DNA of 64,000 nucleotides from Leptolyngbya sp. BL0902 (GTDB lineage Bacteria > Cyanobacteriota > Cyanobacteriia > Phormidesmidales > Phormidesmidaceae), in assembly GCF_016403105.1 (NCBI RefSeq), contig NZ_CP046155.1, forward strand, positions 3,129,906 through 3,193,905. The letters are read 5' to 3'. The first letter of the stretch is position 1; each line of letters starts with the position of its first letter. The notes under the pieces were generated by a model, which did no database searches, was not told the DNA's origin, and saw nothing but the letters and a program-made list of their open reading frames with translations. Made by a program: the position numbers and the translations under genes. Shown in pieces: positions 9,001-17,420 of the stretch.

Positions 9001-9254
9001 TCACCACGGTACTGGGCCTGTTCCCCTTGGCCCTAGGCATCGGCGAAGGCTCAGAATTTCTGCAACCCCTGGGCGTGGTGGTGTTCTCCGGCCTCTCCCT
9101 GGCCACGGTGTTGACCCTGTTCATCATCCCCTGCTTCTACACCCTGCTCCACGGCGATCTAGGCCGGGGCCGAGGCCGGGGCGAAGTCCTAACCGTAGAA
9201 AAGCGCCTCGATCCCCCCGAACCCATCACCCCAGCGGAATTGCCCCTGCCCTAG
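6015..9254 (+). CDS. Efflux RND transporter permease (AcrB/MexB-like)
   Basis: Proton-driven trimeric pump of the inner membrane. The 1079 residues show two repeats of one N-terminal helix, a large periplasmic loop and a block of helices. Family marks include the PVDLLPSITYP segment after TM1, the TM4 motif GVGIVVDNSIVMLENI carrying the charged Asp, and the matching repeat GIVVNNAIIMVELANQ. The residues PEEI/IPQEILPS after the midpoint mark the second repeat. It pairs with the adaptor upstream. No TolC-type outer-membrane gene is in the window. Substrate cannot be inferred; the TM4 sequence fits the drug/hydrophobe group rather than the heavy-metal group, with moderate confidence. Confidence 0.93.
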   Translation: MTQSPLSPQRFSISGLAIRRHIGTLMLGLTVFVMGFFITSQLPVDLLPSITYPRIGLRGSAPGLSPVVAVDEVTRPLEEALATTEGVVQIYSQTREGQISIDLFFEPGGDIDQALNDATATLNRARGTLPDSVETPRLFKFDPSQLPVYEMALTSDRLSSQELRIFAEEELERELQQVPGVANTDVSGGVEEQVQVNVDLPRLQAVGLGLNDVIAALRERNQDVSGGRLRGGEAETLTRLVGRFTSAAELETLPITVPGTNPPRQVFLRDVATIQDDTEEQRVFVTLNGQPAVKVSVQKQPAANTVDVVDGVKAKLAEMQQAGQMPDGMDMTATLDESRFIRNSIQNVAVAGLTGATLAAITVLLFLGSLRQTLIIVLAIPLASLAALIMMGLFGLSLNVFSLGGLALGVGIVVDNSIVMLENIAQRAEMMERSPLKGRFRQQEALFQAEASSRELESALLASTTTNLVAVLPFLLIGGFISLIFNELILTVSFSVAASLAVALTIVPALSARMLMGRPTPSLQNVGPFRWFNQQLEGVTLGYSRFLGHVLRHRLWVIALALLVFGGSSLWMVQRIPQEILPSINTGQARVFVQFPAGTTVEANRRVMQAVDEVLLSQPETAYVFTTAGGFLFGSNTSANPLRGSSTISLQPGSNTAAYVERVNRELSQLPLVGTLIRVSQETVRGLVLSNSPVRADVDLGLQGDDPQALALAGRQLVAALGEQATLARYRPDGEAPQDELQILPDWGRATDLGLSATDLGATIQTALNGSVPTQLQRGNRLVDIQVQLTPGTVQQSAQLLDIPLVSRTGQRVQLGDIATVALAPAPGEIQRINRRQVFLVAGSLSEGASLGAALAEADAIFDQLELPPGVTRLPSAAAATNDGLQQSLAVLGALATFLVFVVMAVQYNSLIDPLVIMLTVPLALAGGILGLFATQTAIGATVVVGAVLLVGIVVNNAIIMVELANQIYNDTGCSRQQAILQAAPRRLRPILMTTVTTVLGLFPLALGIGEGSEFLQPLGVVVFSGLSLATVLTLFIIPCFYTLLHGDLGRGRGRGEVLTVEKRLDPPEPITPAELPLP

Positions 9255-9310
9255 ACCTCCGGCATCGCTATTCCCCTAGTGGTCAACCTTCGTTGAGGCG
9301 AGAACATACG

Positions 9311-9335
9311 GTAGGTTGGACAATGTCCAACCTAC
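9311..9335. repeat. 25-base near-perfect palindrome
   Basis: GTAGGTTGGACA and its exact complement flank a single central A. It belongs in style to the GTAGGGTGGGC/GCCCACCCTAC elements elsewhere in the window (5955-5970, 39493-39510). It lies between the pump gene and the DUF924 gene and could form a hairpin downstream of the pump. Confidence 0.6.
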
Positions 9336-9488
9336 TGTGCTTTATGGCGGTTTTGGCCTACATAGAGGGTGCATTTGTGGCTCTACCCAACCCTTGGCGA
9401 TGCTCTGGCCGCCTTAATGGGTCGCAATACGCCCCTGGGAAATCGAGGAAATCTAATCAGGACTTGGTATCACACGGTGGATAACCCT

Positions 9489-10025
9489 ATGGATGATGTG
9501 CTGACCTTTTGGTTCAAAGATCTTCAGCCCCAGCAATGGTGGGCAGCGGATCCCGCTTTCGATGCCCAGCTCAGGGAACGCTTTTGGGATCTCCTGCAAC
9601 GGGCGGCGGCGGGAGAATTATGGCCTTGGCGGGCCACCGCTGCCGGACGCTTGGCGGAAATTATCGTCCTCGACCAGTTTTCTCGCAATATCTATCGCCA
9701 GACCCCCCAGGCTTTTGCCCAGGACGGCATGGCGCTGGTGCTAGCCCAGGAGGCCGTAGCCGCCGGAGCCCTGGCCGATCTGGCCGATCCAATGGAACGT
9801 GCCTTCTTACTCATGCCCTACATGCACAGCGAGTCGAAGCCCATCCACGCCCAGGCCGAACCCCTGTTTCAGGAGCATACCCCTGCCGACAACCTAGACT
9901 TTGAGCGCCGACATCGGGCCATTATTGACCGATTTGGCCGCTATCCCCACCGCAATGCCATCCTGGGACGGGCTTCTACCGAGGAGGAACTTGAGTTTCT
10001 CAAGCAGCCCGGATCTCGCTTTTAA
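9489..10025 (+). CDS. DUF924 family protein
   Basis: A 178-residue cytoplasmic protein of a widespread family without a settled function. The opening DDVLTFWF, the LDQFSRNIYR segment and YMHSES are recognisable family marks. The open frame extends upstream to 9369, but that part is low-complexity intergenic sequence containing the palindrome's flank, so the ATG at 9489 immediately before the conserved start is chosen. It is mostly helical with a TPR-like appearance. Convincing operon partners are lacking; the next gene starts 99 bases downstream. Confidence 0.85.
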   Translation: MDDVLTFWFKDLQPQQWWAADPAFDAQLRERFWDLLQRAAAGELWPWRATAAGRLAEIIVLDQFSRNIYRQTPQAFAQDGMALVLAQEAVAAGALADLADPMERAFLLMPYMHSESKPIHAQAEPLFQEHTPADNLDFERRHRAIIDRFGRYPHRNAILGRASTEEELEFLKQPGSRF

Positions 10026-10124
10026 CCCCCGCTGGACGCCCTCCGTCCCCTTTCAACTGCCCCTAGGACTCCCCGCCCAGTCGAACTCTCCCTGCATCTC
10101 CCTCGCTGTTCCCGCCTTTCAGCC

Positions 10125-11177
10125 ATGACTTCTACCTTTCCTCTGTCCCCCCCATCGTTCCAAACCCAGTACACCAACGACCAAATCCAGGGCATTGCCG
10201 TCGTCAGCCAACTGGCCGTGGCGGATCTGGAGCCCAGCCGAACCCATCGCTTTTACTTTCAGGGGGTGCAGATGGGCACCGGGCAGCATTGGTACGTCCC
10301 GGTGATGGTGGCAAAGGGGAATCGCCCTGGCCCCTGCGTGGGCTTGGTGGCGGGAGTCCATGGCGATGAGGTGAGTTCCTTTCGGGCCGTGCAGCGGATT
10401 ATGGCGCAGTTAGACCCGTCAACCATGGCGGGTTCGGTCTTGGCGACCCTGGGGGTATCGCGTCCGGCGGTGGAATATACCCAGTCTTGGTGGCCCACGG
10501 CCCAAGGGGGCGGCACCTCCTACGACCCCAACCGCCTATGGCCTGGGGATGAACAGGGCGACACCGCCCCCAGCCGCCATGCGGGGTTGCTGTGGAATCG
10601 GCTGTTTCGGCCCAATGTGGATCTGGCGATGGACTATCACACCGTCACCACAGGCAGCGACTTCACCCTCTTTCTCTACGCCGATTTGCGCCAGCCAGCG
10701 GTGCGCCAGATGGCGGAACTGTTCCCGGTCGATCAGGTGATGGATGACCCAGGGATCGACGGTACCCTGGAGACCGCCTTTGTCACCGCCGGGATTCCAG
10801 CCATGACCGTGGAAATTGGCCCCCCTCGACGCTTTGATGCCGACAAAATTGACCGGGCGGTGGAGGGCAGCCTCAACGTCCTCAAGCACCACGGGGTAAT
10901 CCCTGGCCCCCTGGGTCGCACCGCTGCCGATAGGGGCGCGGTTTTTGGTAATGCCATGGCATCTATTCGGGCCACCCAGGGCGGATTTTTGGAACTCCTG
11001 GTGGATCTCAACGCCCCAGTCACGCAAGAGCAGCGGGTAGCCCTTCAACTCAATGCCTTTGGGGATGTGGTGGCCGAGTATCATAGCCCCGTAGCGGGGG
11101 TTGTGGCCATTGTGGCACGGGATGCCCTCTGTGAACCCGGTTCGCGGGTGATGCAAATTTTGTATCGCCAGGATTAA
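10125..11177 (+). CDS. Succinylglutamate desuccinylase/aspartoacylase-family metallopeptidase
   Basis: A zinc-dependent hydrolase of the M14-like AstE/ASPA group, which cleaves N-acyl amino acids or similar amides. GVHGDE (His79, Glu82) supplies the first two zinc ligands; a later His in MDYHTVTTG is the third, and the Glu in TVEIGPP is the likely catalytic base. Length is 350 residues. No signal peptide is seen, so a cytoplasmic site is likely. The actual substrate cannot be told from sequence. It could belong to a short transcript with the DUF924 gene upstream. Confidence 0.85.
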   Translation: MTSTFPLSPPSFQTQYTNDQIQGIAVVSQLAVADLEPSRTHRFYFQGVQMGTGQHWYVPVMVAKGNRPGPCVGLVAGVHGDEVSSFRAVQRIMAQLDPSTMAGSVLATLGVSRPAVEYTQSWWPTAQGGGTSYDPNRLWPGDEQGDTAPSRHAGLLWNRLFRPNVDLAMDYHTVTTGSDFTLFLYADLRQPAVRQMAELFPVDQVMDDPGIDGTLETAFVTAGIPAMTVEIGPPRRFDADKIDRAVEGSLNVLKHHGVIPGPLGRTAADRGAVFGNAMASIRATQGGFLELLVDLNAPVTQEQRVALQLNAFGDVVAEYHSPVAGVVAIVARDALCEPGSRVMQILYRQD

Positions 11178-11303
11178 CCGGAGAACGACCGCAGGATCTC
11201 AGTTTCCTCGCTCTCCCAATCAAGACGGTGGCCCGAACAATCTACACCGGAAGGGCAGCAACCTGATACCCTACTGGCTATCCCTTTCTGTGATGTGCAA
11301 CCC

Positions 11304-11654
11304 ATGGCCGACCCCAACGACTTTAACGACTACCTCCCCGAACAAAAGCCGGAGGAGTACTCCATCGAAATCCCGGCGGATCAGTCACCGCTCAACCTAG
11401 ATCAAGTGCCCTCTGGCCAAGATGTGATGGGCCGCATCGAGCAGCGGGGCATGGCCTACAGCCGTCTGTCCCGTGGGCTGGCCCCGTGGTGGATTCTGAT
11501 TTCGGGCTGGGTAGTATTTGGCGGGTTGGCCCTGGGGTTGCTGAAGATGGCCCTGGCGGGCAATGTCCTGTCTTGGGTGCTGCTAGGAATCGTGGTTCTG
11601 CCCCTGATCATTCTGGCCCAGGGCACCCTGGCAAAGGTCTCTGCGCGTTCCTAG
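11304..11654 (+). CDS. Hypothetical small membrane protein
   Basis: No family recognised. The 116 residues start with an acidic, proline-rich cytoplasmic-looking stretch of about 60 residues, followed by two hydrophobic helices (about 60-82 and 86-106) and a short basic tail. A GTG at 11295 could extend it by three residues, but the ATG is preferred. It is followed after 90 bases by the HdeD-like membrane gene. Confidence 0.7.
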   Translation: MADPNDFNDYLPEQKPEEYSIEIPADQSPLNLDQVPSGQDVMGRIEQRGMAYSRLSRGLAPWWILISGWVVFGGLALGLLKMALAGNVLSWVLLGIVVLPLIILAQGTLAKVSARS

Positions 11655-11744
11655 CAACAGCGTGGATCCAGTTTTTCATCAGCTCAGGAAACCGCTATAG
11701 TTAGCTTCAACTTCCTGGATAATCTGGACTATAAGGATATCGCC

Positions 11745-12335
11745 ATGTCTGCAAATTTGCTGCCCCCAACAGAAATCAAAAAAGCCACAAACTGGGTGAT
11801 TGGCCTGAGTATTGTGCTGGTGATTCTGGGAACGTTAGCTATTTTTTCACCTCTGTTCGCCTCTGCCTTTTTCGTCCTTATGCTGGGCTGGATCAGCCTG
11901 ATTAGCGGCATCATCATGATTATCCAGTCATTTCAGGCCGATCCTGTGCGCGGACGCTGGCTCACACTGGTGGTAGGGCTATTCTACAGTTTGGCAGGGC
12001 TATTCATCATTTTTAATACTACAAAAAGCGTTGCTATCCTCACCCTCAGCTTTGGCATTTTGTTCATTGCTGAAGGTATCACGACCATTGGGATGGGATT
12101 TACCAATCGGGTAGGGCAGTCGATGTCCTGGCTGGTGGTGCTCAACGGAATTATCACCCTCATTTTGGGGATCTTAGTCATTAATGGCTGGCCCTCCACC
12201 GCCTTCTGGTTCATTGGCACCTATGTCGGTATCAGCATTTTATTTAGCGGGATGTCCCTACTGGCTGCGGCCCTCGCCGCCCGAAAAGCCATGGCAGACT
12301 CTCCGGCTAGCCCAGCGGTCAGCGATGCCGAGTAA
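11745..12335 (+). CDS. HdeD family membrane protein (DUF308)
   Basis: A 196-residue integral membrane protein with six hydrophobic helices in three similar pairs, the arrangement of HdeD, which in enterobacteria contributes to acid and stress tolerance. The repeated pattern GLxxIxxGIxxxL/I and F...G....I is visible in each pair. The hydrophilic tail is short. A TATAAG-like sequence lies 15-20 bases before the start. Its function in cyanobacteria is unknown. It converges with the GGDEF-EAL gene, leaving only 27 bases. Confidence 0.85.
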   Translation: MSANLLPPTEIKKATNWVIGLSIVLVILGTLAIFSPLFASAFFVLMLGWISLISGIIMIIQSFQADPVRGRWLTLVVGLFYSLAGLFIIFNTTKSVAILTLSFGILFIAEGITTIGMGFTNRVGQSMSWLVVLNGIITLILGILVINGWPSTAFWFIGTYVGISILFSGMSLLAAALAARKAMADSPASPAVSDAE

Positions 12336-12362
12336 GCCACTCATCCCCCTGTCCCTTCTACC

Positions 12363-15281
12363 CTAGCGACTGGAGACAGCTGCGTAGGTTTGGATCAAGG
12401 TTTCGGCCTGGTCAGCGGTGAGGGATCGAGCGACGAGAAAACCCTGGATGGCGTCGCAGTTCAGTTCCCGCAGGCGCTGGGCTTGGAATTTGGTTTCCAC
12501 ACCTTCAGCCACAACCGCCATACCGAGGGATTTGGCGATTTGAATAATGGCGGTGACGATACTGACGTCATCGTGGTCAATGTCGATATTTTCGACAAAG
12601 GACTGGTCAATTTTGAGGGTGTCGATGGGAAACCGCTTGAGGTAGCTGAGGGACGAGTAGCCCGTACCAAAGTCATCAATACTGATGCTGACGCCCATCC
12701 GTTGCAGGGTGGATAGGGTACTTAGCACCAATTCTCCGTGGCTGAGCAGCATACTTTCGGTGACTTCTAGGCCCAGGCTGGTGGCAGGCAGCCCGGTGCG
12801 CCCCAGCATAGCGGCAACATAGTCAGGAAATTCAGGCTGTTCAAATTGGGCGGCGGCAACGTTGACATTCACCCGCAGGGATTGGGTCGAAGATCGCCGT
12901 TGTTGCCAGGTGGCCATCTGCCGACAGGCGGTTTCAAAAATCCAATCACTGAGGGGCACCATCAGCCCAGTTTCTTCGGCCAGAGGGATGAAGTCGATGG
13001 GGGCAACGAGGCCCCGCTGGGGATGCTGCCAGCGCACCAGAGCCTCGAAGCCCACCAGGGTTTGGCTGGCCAAATGCACAATAGGCTGATAGTGCAGCAC
13101 AAATTCCTGCCGTTCTAGGGCTTGGCGCAGGTGGGTTTCCATTTCAAAAAGCTGGATTGCGCTTTCGTGCATGGCAGGGTTGAAAATTTCGTAGTCTGAG
13201 GACGGCCCCCTGGCCTTGGCTCGATACATGGCATTGTCGGCGTCGCGCAGCAGGTCGTCGCCCCGCTGGTATTTGGGGCTGCCCAGGGCCACGCCCAGGC
13301 TGGCAGAGGTGAAAATAGTGTGCCCCATCACCGTAAAGGGGGCTTTCATGTCGGTTTGGATGCGCTCGACCACCTGGATCACCTCGGTGACGGTGGCAAT
13401 GGATTCCAGCAAAATCACAAACTCGTCCCCGCCTAAACGGGCCACGGTGTCGGCACTGCGAATGTGGCGCAGCAATACCTGGGCAATCTGAATCAACAAC
13501 TGATCCCCTACCAGGTGGCCCAGGCTGTCGTTGATCACCTTGAAGCGGTCGAGATCAATAAACAGCACCGCAAATTGCTGATCGGGGTAGCGCTTGGCCC
13601 GCTCCAGCGCCCAATCAAGCCGTTCGGTGAACAAGGTGCGGTTGGGGAGTCCGGTGAGGGCATCGTGGAGGGCTTGGTGGCGTAGTTCCTCTTCGGCTAG
13701 TTTACGGTCGCTGATGTCAATAAAGGTGACGACCACTTGGTTAATCTGTTGCTGTTCATCAAAGGTGGGGAAGGCGTTGATTAAGGCCCAGGTGCAGTCC
13801 TCGGGCTGTTCAGAATGACGAATGCCGACCAGTTGATTTTCCATGGGTCGCCCCGTCGCCAAGACTCGGTTGACCGGATACTGTTCCACCGGAATGAGGG
13901 TGCCGCTTTCGTCCATCAGGGGCCAGGTGGGTTCCAGTGCCCCTTGGCCCAAAATGTCTTCCACAGGGAATCCTAGGAGCTGCGACCCCATGCGATTGCA
14001 CATGGTGATGGTGGTATCCGGCGCATGGACGATCACCCCCGCTTGCAGATGATCCACCAGCAGGCGATAGTTGGCTTCGCTGTGGCCCAACCGTTGCAGC
14101 GCCACCGCTAGCGATTGGGTCTGTTCCTGAAGGGCTTGGTTGGCCTGGGCCAGGGCTTCGGTGCGTTCCTCCACCCGCTGCTCTAGGTTGGCCAGGGTAG
14201 ATCGTACCTGGGTAGCCATATGGTTAAAGGCATCGGCCACCGCTGCAAATTCGTCCTCCCCGGTCAGTTCCAGGGGCTGATCGAGATCTTGTCGGGCAAT
14301 GCGTTCTGCCGCCGCCACCAGTTGATCGAGGGGCTGGATAATCCGCCGCCCCAGCAGCACACTGGCCCCCACCGCCAGGCCCAGGGCACTCAGGGCCGTT
14401 ACCACCAGAGCCGCACTGCTTTGGTGAGCGGTGCGAGCCAGGGCTTGGCGGGCATAGTCTGATCGTTCCTGGGCCTGCTGGCCGATCTCGTCCAGAATTT
14501 GGTCAATGTCGCGGTTGATATTGCTCGATACAATGCGGCTCACCTGCACCTGTTGGTCTAGCAGCAGCAGCGATCTCATACTTGCCAGGTAGGTCTGGGC
14601 AAGGGCTCGGTTTTCCGCCGTCCACCCCGCCCCAAGGGGTTGGGCCAGGGCCCGATCAGCCTGGTCTAAGCTGCGCTGAAGATCGCTGAGGTAGGCCGGG
14701 TTGTGGGTACTCATGTAGGCTTGCTGCTGAGCCAACAGTTGCCACAACTGAACCTCTAGGGTTGGGTTTTCGGTCGCGGCTATCGCCTCGGCCAGCGACC
14801 GCAGCTTGGGGTAGAGGTTGTGGTGAACCCCATCGCCGCTCACCTGCTGGATGGTGCCTTGGAAGGCCATCTCATAGTTTTCAAAGAGCGCAGCTAAAAG
14901 CGCAAAGGAGGGGGCAAAATCGGCGTCTTTTGCGGTTAATTCCTTCAGATCGGTGAGGTTTTCCCTTGCCCGTGCTAGATACTGCTCGTTGGTTTCGATA
15001 TAGTGCTGACTGCGCCGGGGATCCTCCCCCTGTCGCCAGCGATCAAAATATTCCCGTTCGGCCCGACGGGCCAGCAGAAAATTCCGTTGCAGCCGCAGGC
15101 TCAGTTCCCGCACTTGGTGAGCCTGGTTGAGGGTGGTTTGGCTGTGGTAGCGCAGCCGCTGCAAGCTGCTGTAGCCAATCACTGCACTCAGGCCGTGGAG
15201 AATCAAAATCACCCCAAACCCCAGCCGTAGCTGACCGCGAATGGTTTTGGGCATATATCGGCAGAGCCAAGCCATCTTCAT
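12363..15281 (-). CDS. Membrane-bound GGDEF-EAL c-di-GMP enzyme with periplasmic sensor and PAS
   Basis: Makes and/or degrades the second messenger c-di-GMP. Order in 972 residues: TM1 about 19-37, an all-helical extracytoplasmic domain 38-287, TM2 288-311, HAMP 312-365, coiled coil, PAS 397-528, GGDEF 533-693 and EAL 709-955. The GGDEF motif is intact (617-621), with an RxxD inhibitory site at 608-611, and the EAL motif is intact (746-748) with DDFGTG at 869-874 and EGVET at 926-930, so both activities are possible. Its ATG overlaps the stop of the solute-binding gene by four bases, with GGAGG upstream. The coupling suggests that the lipoprotein is its ligand sensor. Confidence 0.93.
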   Translation of the reverse strand: MKMAWLCRYMPKTIRGQLRLGFGVILILHGLSAVIGYSSLQRLRYHSQTTLNQAHQVRELSLRLQRNFLLARRAEREYFDRWRQGEDPRRSQHYIETNEQYLARARENLTDLKELTAKDADFAPSFALLAALFENYEMAFQGTIQQVSGDGVHHNLYPKLRSLAEAIAATENPTLEVQLWQLLAQQQAYMSTHNPAYLSDLQRSLDQADRALAQPLGAGWTAENRALAQTYLASMRSLLLLDQQVQVSRIVSSNINRDIDQILDEIGQQAQERSDYARQALARTAHQSSAALVVTALSALGLAVGASVLLGRRIIQPLDQLVAAAERIARQDLDQPLELTGEDEFAAVADAFNHMATQVRSTLANLEQRVEERTEALAQANQALQEQTQSLAVALQRLGHSEANYRLLVDHLQAGVIVHAPDTTITMCNRMGSQLLGFPVEDILGQGALEPTWPLMDESGTLIPVEQYPVNRVLATGRPMENQLVGIRHSEQPEDCTWALINAFPTFDEQQQINQVVVTFIDISDRKLAEEELRHQALHDALTGLPNRTLFTERLDWALERAKRYPDQQFAVLFIDLDRFKVINDSLGHLVGDQLLIQIAQVLLRHIRSADTVARLGGDEFVILLESIATVTEVIQVVERIQTDMKAPFTVMGHTIFTSASLGVALGSPKYQRGDDLLRDADNAMYRAKARGPSSDYEIFNPAMHESAIQLFEMETHLRQALERQEFVLHYQPIVHLASQTLVGFEALVRWQHPQRGLVAPIDFIPLAEETGLMVPLSDWIFETACRQMATWQQRRSSTQSLRVNVNVAAAQFEQPEFPDYVAAMLGRTGLPATSLGLEVTESMLLSHGELVLSTLSTLQRMGVSISIDDFGTGYSSLSYLKRFPIDTLKIDQSFVENIDIDHDDVSIVTAIIQIAKSLGMAVVAEGVETKFQAQRLRELNCDAIQGFLVARSLTADQAETLIQTYAAVSSR

Positions 15282-16711
15282 CGCACCTCCGTTGCCTGGG
15301 CCAGGTATTGCAGGGCTGTAGCCTGGAGTTGATCGGCAGCGATGCGGGGATCTTCGCCGTCATAGATACGGTGAATGGCGTTAGTAATGGCCATCGCCAC
15401 CCGGTTCCACTGGGGGTGCAAGACAACGGTGGGGCGCGATGTCCGCATCGCTGTTTGCACCGTCAGAGCGTAGTTCAGATCCATGGCTTCGGTGTAGACC
15501 GACGGCGTCAACCAACTGGAAAAGCGCGGTGCCCCCCCGGTGGCTACGGCAATTTTGGCCTCCATGGCGGCACTGGTTGCCCACTGGATAAATAACCAAG
15601 CCGCCGAGGGCTGGGGTGATGTTTTCGGGATTCCTAGCCCCCAAAGCCAGTGGCCCGTCAGGCTTTGGCCCTGCCCTAGGGGCAGCCCTGCATAGCCCAC
15701 ATCTCCAGCAATGGCAGAGGTGACAGGATCTTCAAAACTGGGGCCAAACAGGCTGGCGTCAATGTAAAAGGCGGCTTTTCCAGCGCGGAACAGGTCGGTG
15801 GCCTCGGCCCAGTCCATCTGTTTAATGGTGGGTGGCCCAGCCCGCATCAGGTTGGCATAGGTGGTCAACCCGGCCACAATACGCGGGTCGGTCATGCGGG
15901 GGCGGCTCCAGTCGCCGTCAAACCAGAGGTTAAAGGGCAGCGGCGTAGGATCATTGCCCCACTCATTCAGCACAACCCCCGTCACCGTATCAATAATCGT
16001 GTCGGCGGGCACACCCCGCAGCACCATGCCCACCGCCTCTCCGCTGGCATTGATTTGGCTGGCGGCTTGCACCAGTTCCACCATGGTTTGGGGCACTCGC
16101 CCATCCAAAAAGCGATTGACCAGTCGCTGGTTGTAAAACAGGATGTAGACCTCCACCGTGGCCGGGATCCCAAACAACGCAGCACCCTCATCACCGGGGG
16201 GAAACATCGCCGTCTGCCGAAAGCCCTCTGGAAAATCGTAGAGGTTGTAGTCGCGGGCGGTGAGGGTAGGGTCGTGGATGAAAGGGGTCAGGGGTTGGAG
16301 ACAGTCCCTTTGCCAGAGGCGATAGGCGGTGGAGTCCATCGGCAAGAAGAACACATCAACATCCGATCCCTCGCGATGGAGAGCCGCTTCCATCTCGGTA
16401 AAATAGTCCGACTCTGGCACCACTTCAAGGTTCAGGGTCATCCCTGTTATCGCCTCAAACTCGCCCAAGTGGGGGCGCAGTCCGGTCGTCCAGGGATGAT
16501 CATTCAACAAGAGATGCAGCGCCGTTCCCGCAAATTGCCGCCCCATCTCCCCATTGGGTTGCGTAGAGTCTTCCTCGGGCTCATCAACCACGGGAGGCAG
16601 AGCAGGCGGATGACAACTTGTCGCTAGGCTGGGCAGCAAACCCGACGCCAGCGCCAGCTTCAGCAGGTGCCGACGGGGAAAAGCCCCAAAACGATCCCAG
16701 GGATCTGGCAT
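15278..16711 (-). CDS. Extracellular solute-binding lipoprotein, family 1 (Tat-type signal)
   Basis: Periplasmic binding protein resembling sugar/oligosaccharide ABC receptors. The N-terminus has twin arginines (FPRRHLLKLALASG) and a lipobox ending at Cys33 (LATSC), so it is probably exported folded and lipid-anchored. The body shows family features such as VDVFFLPMDSTAYRLW, GIPATVEVYILFYN and AWLFIQWATS. No permease or ATPase gene is adjacent. Instead the downstream, four-base-overlapping gene is a GGDEF-EAL receptor. A sensory rather than transport role is therefore inferred; a transporter elsewhere in the genome is not excluded. Confidence 0.85.
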   Translation of the reverse strand: MPDPWDRFGAFPRRHLLKLALASGLLPSLATSCHPPALPPVVDEPEEDSTQPNGEMGRQFAGTALHLLLNDHPWTTGLRPHLGEFEAITGMTLNLEVVPESDYFTEMEAALHREGSDVDVFFLPMDSTAYRLWQRDCLQPLTPFIHDPTLTARDYNLYDFPEGFRQTAMFPPGDEGAALFGIPATVEVYILFYNQRLVNRFLDGRVPQTMVELVQAASQINASGEAVGMVLRGVPADTIIDTVTGVVLNEWGNDPTPLPFNLWFDGDWSRPRMTDPRIVAGLTTYANLMRAGPPTIKQMDWAEATDLFRAGKAAFYIDASLFGPSFEDPVTSAIAGDVGYAGLPLGQGQSLTGHWLWGLGIPKTSPQPSAAWLFIQWATSAAMEAKIAVATGGAPRFSSWLTPSVYTEAMDLNYALTVQTAMRTSRPTVVLHPQWNRVAMAITNAIHRIYDGEDPRIAADQLQATALQYLAQATEVR

Positions 16712-17095
16712 GGCAAGCGACCTTGTAACGATGATCCTAGGCTGTAGATCTCAAGACAGCAGGCTCGGCATGGGAGAGCCGCTCACAGGCACGAAGGCTA
16801 CCGCCCAGCCCTGCCCCCAGCTCCAATTTTCCCACCGTCAGGGGCAATCGCTTCAGGATAGCGACCCTACTCCAAGGCTGTTCTCCCATTAGAACCCCTA
16901 GGAACTCGGAACATGCCCAGAGAAAGCCCCGCTGTGTCACAGATCGTTACATTTCTCGATTGTTCTTCATTGAAGAATACCGATCCCAACCATCGAAAAT
17001 CACGATGGCTGCTCCCTTTGCCCCCACACCCCCACTCCGGTGGGCCATTCCCACGCCTATTCAGCACCTAGCCAAGGGGTTCCCGTGTCGAATAG

Positions 17096-17111
17096 TTAAC
17101 ATTTATTTACA
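17096..17111 (+). promoter_or_regulatory. HLR1-like site (RpaB) upstream of psaA
   Basis: TTAACA-TTTA-TTTACA fits the HLR1 consensus of two (G/T)TTACA hexamers spaced by four bases, with one mismatch in the first hexamer. RpaB binding to HLR1 controls photosystem I genes in model cyanobacteria. The site is about 200 bases before the likely psaA transcription start, further than usual, so function is uncertain. Confidence 0.45.
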
Positions 17112-17291
17112 AAAAGTGCCTATTCGAGAATCAATCGGCCCAAAAACTCGCTACTTAATTGAGTTTTGTTAATAGCCCCTATATCTGAGTTCAATTTTGT
17201 GATCAAAGGATTTTTGGAATGCCCACAAATCAAGGGTTTCCGCAGGTTGAATTATTGTTAACCTGTGCCAAGAACCGTCAATTTACGCGAC

Positions 17292-17297
17292 TATAAT
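17292..17297 (+). promoter_or_regulatory. psaA: psaA -10 box TATAAT
   Basis: A consensus -10 hexamer about 125 bases before the psaA ATG. No good -35 hexamer is seen 16-18 bases upstream, as is common for activator-dependent cyanobacterial photosystem genes. It implies a leader of about 115 bases. Confidence 0.5.
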
Positions 17298-17420
17298 GCT
17301 CAAGAGCAATCACCGTCCGAGGAGCGGTTATACCGACAGGCCCCAGGGCCGAGGGTATAGTGACCCCCAAGGCGATATGATGCTCGCTGTTTGCTTTTGT
17401 CTAGAGAGAGGAGAGTCTCC

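Larger units (their letters stand above)
16712..17420. other. Long psaA upstream region
   Basis: A 709-base non-coding stretch between the leftward solute-binding gene and psaA. The left part holds no credible gene. The right part, from about 17090, is AT-rich and contains an HLR1-like site (17096-17111), a TATAAT box (17292-17297), a long leader and a purine-rich ribosome-binding region (17404-17415). Confidence 0.6.

Noticed and set aside
9369-9488. Longer DUF924 protein
   Set aside because: The added 40 residues come from intergenic repeat-like sequence; family members start at DDVLTFWF.
17391-17420. Longer psaA starting at 17391
   Set aside because: The extra ten residues are not in PsaA proteins, and the purine-rich ribosome-binding site lies between 17391 and 17421.
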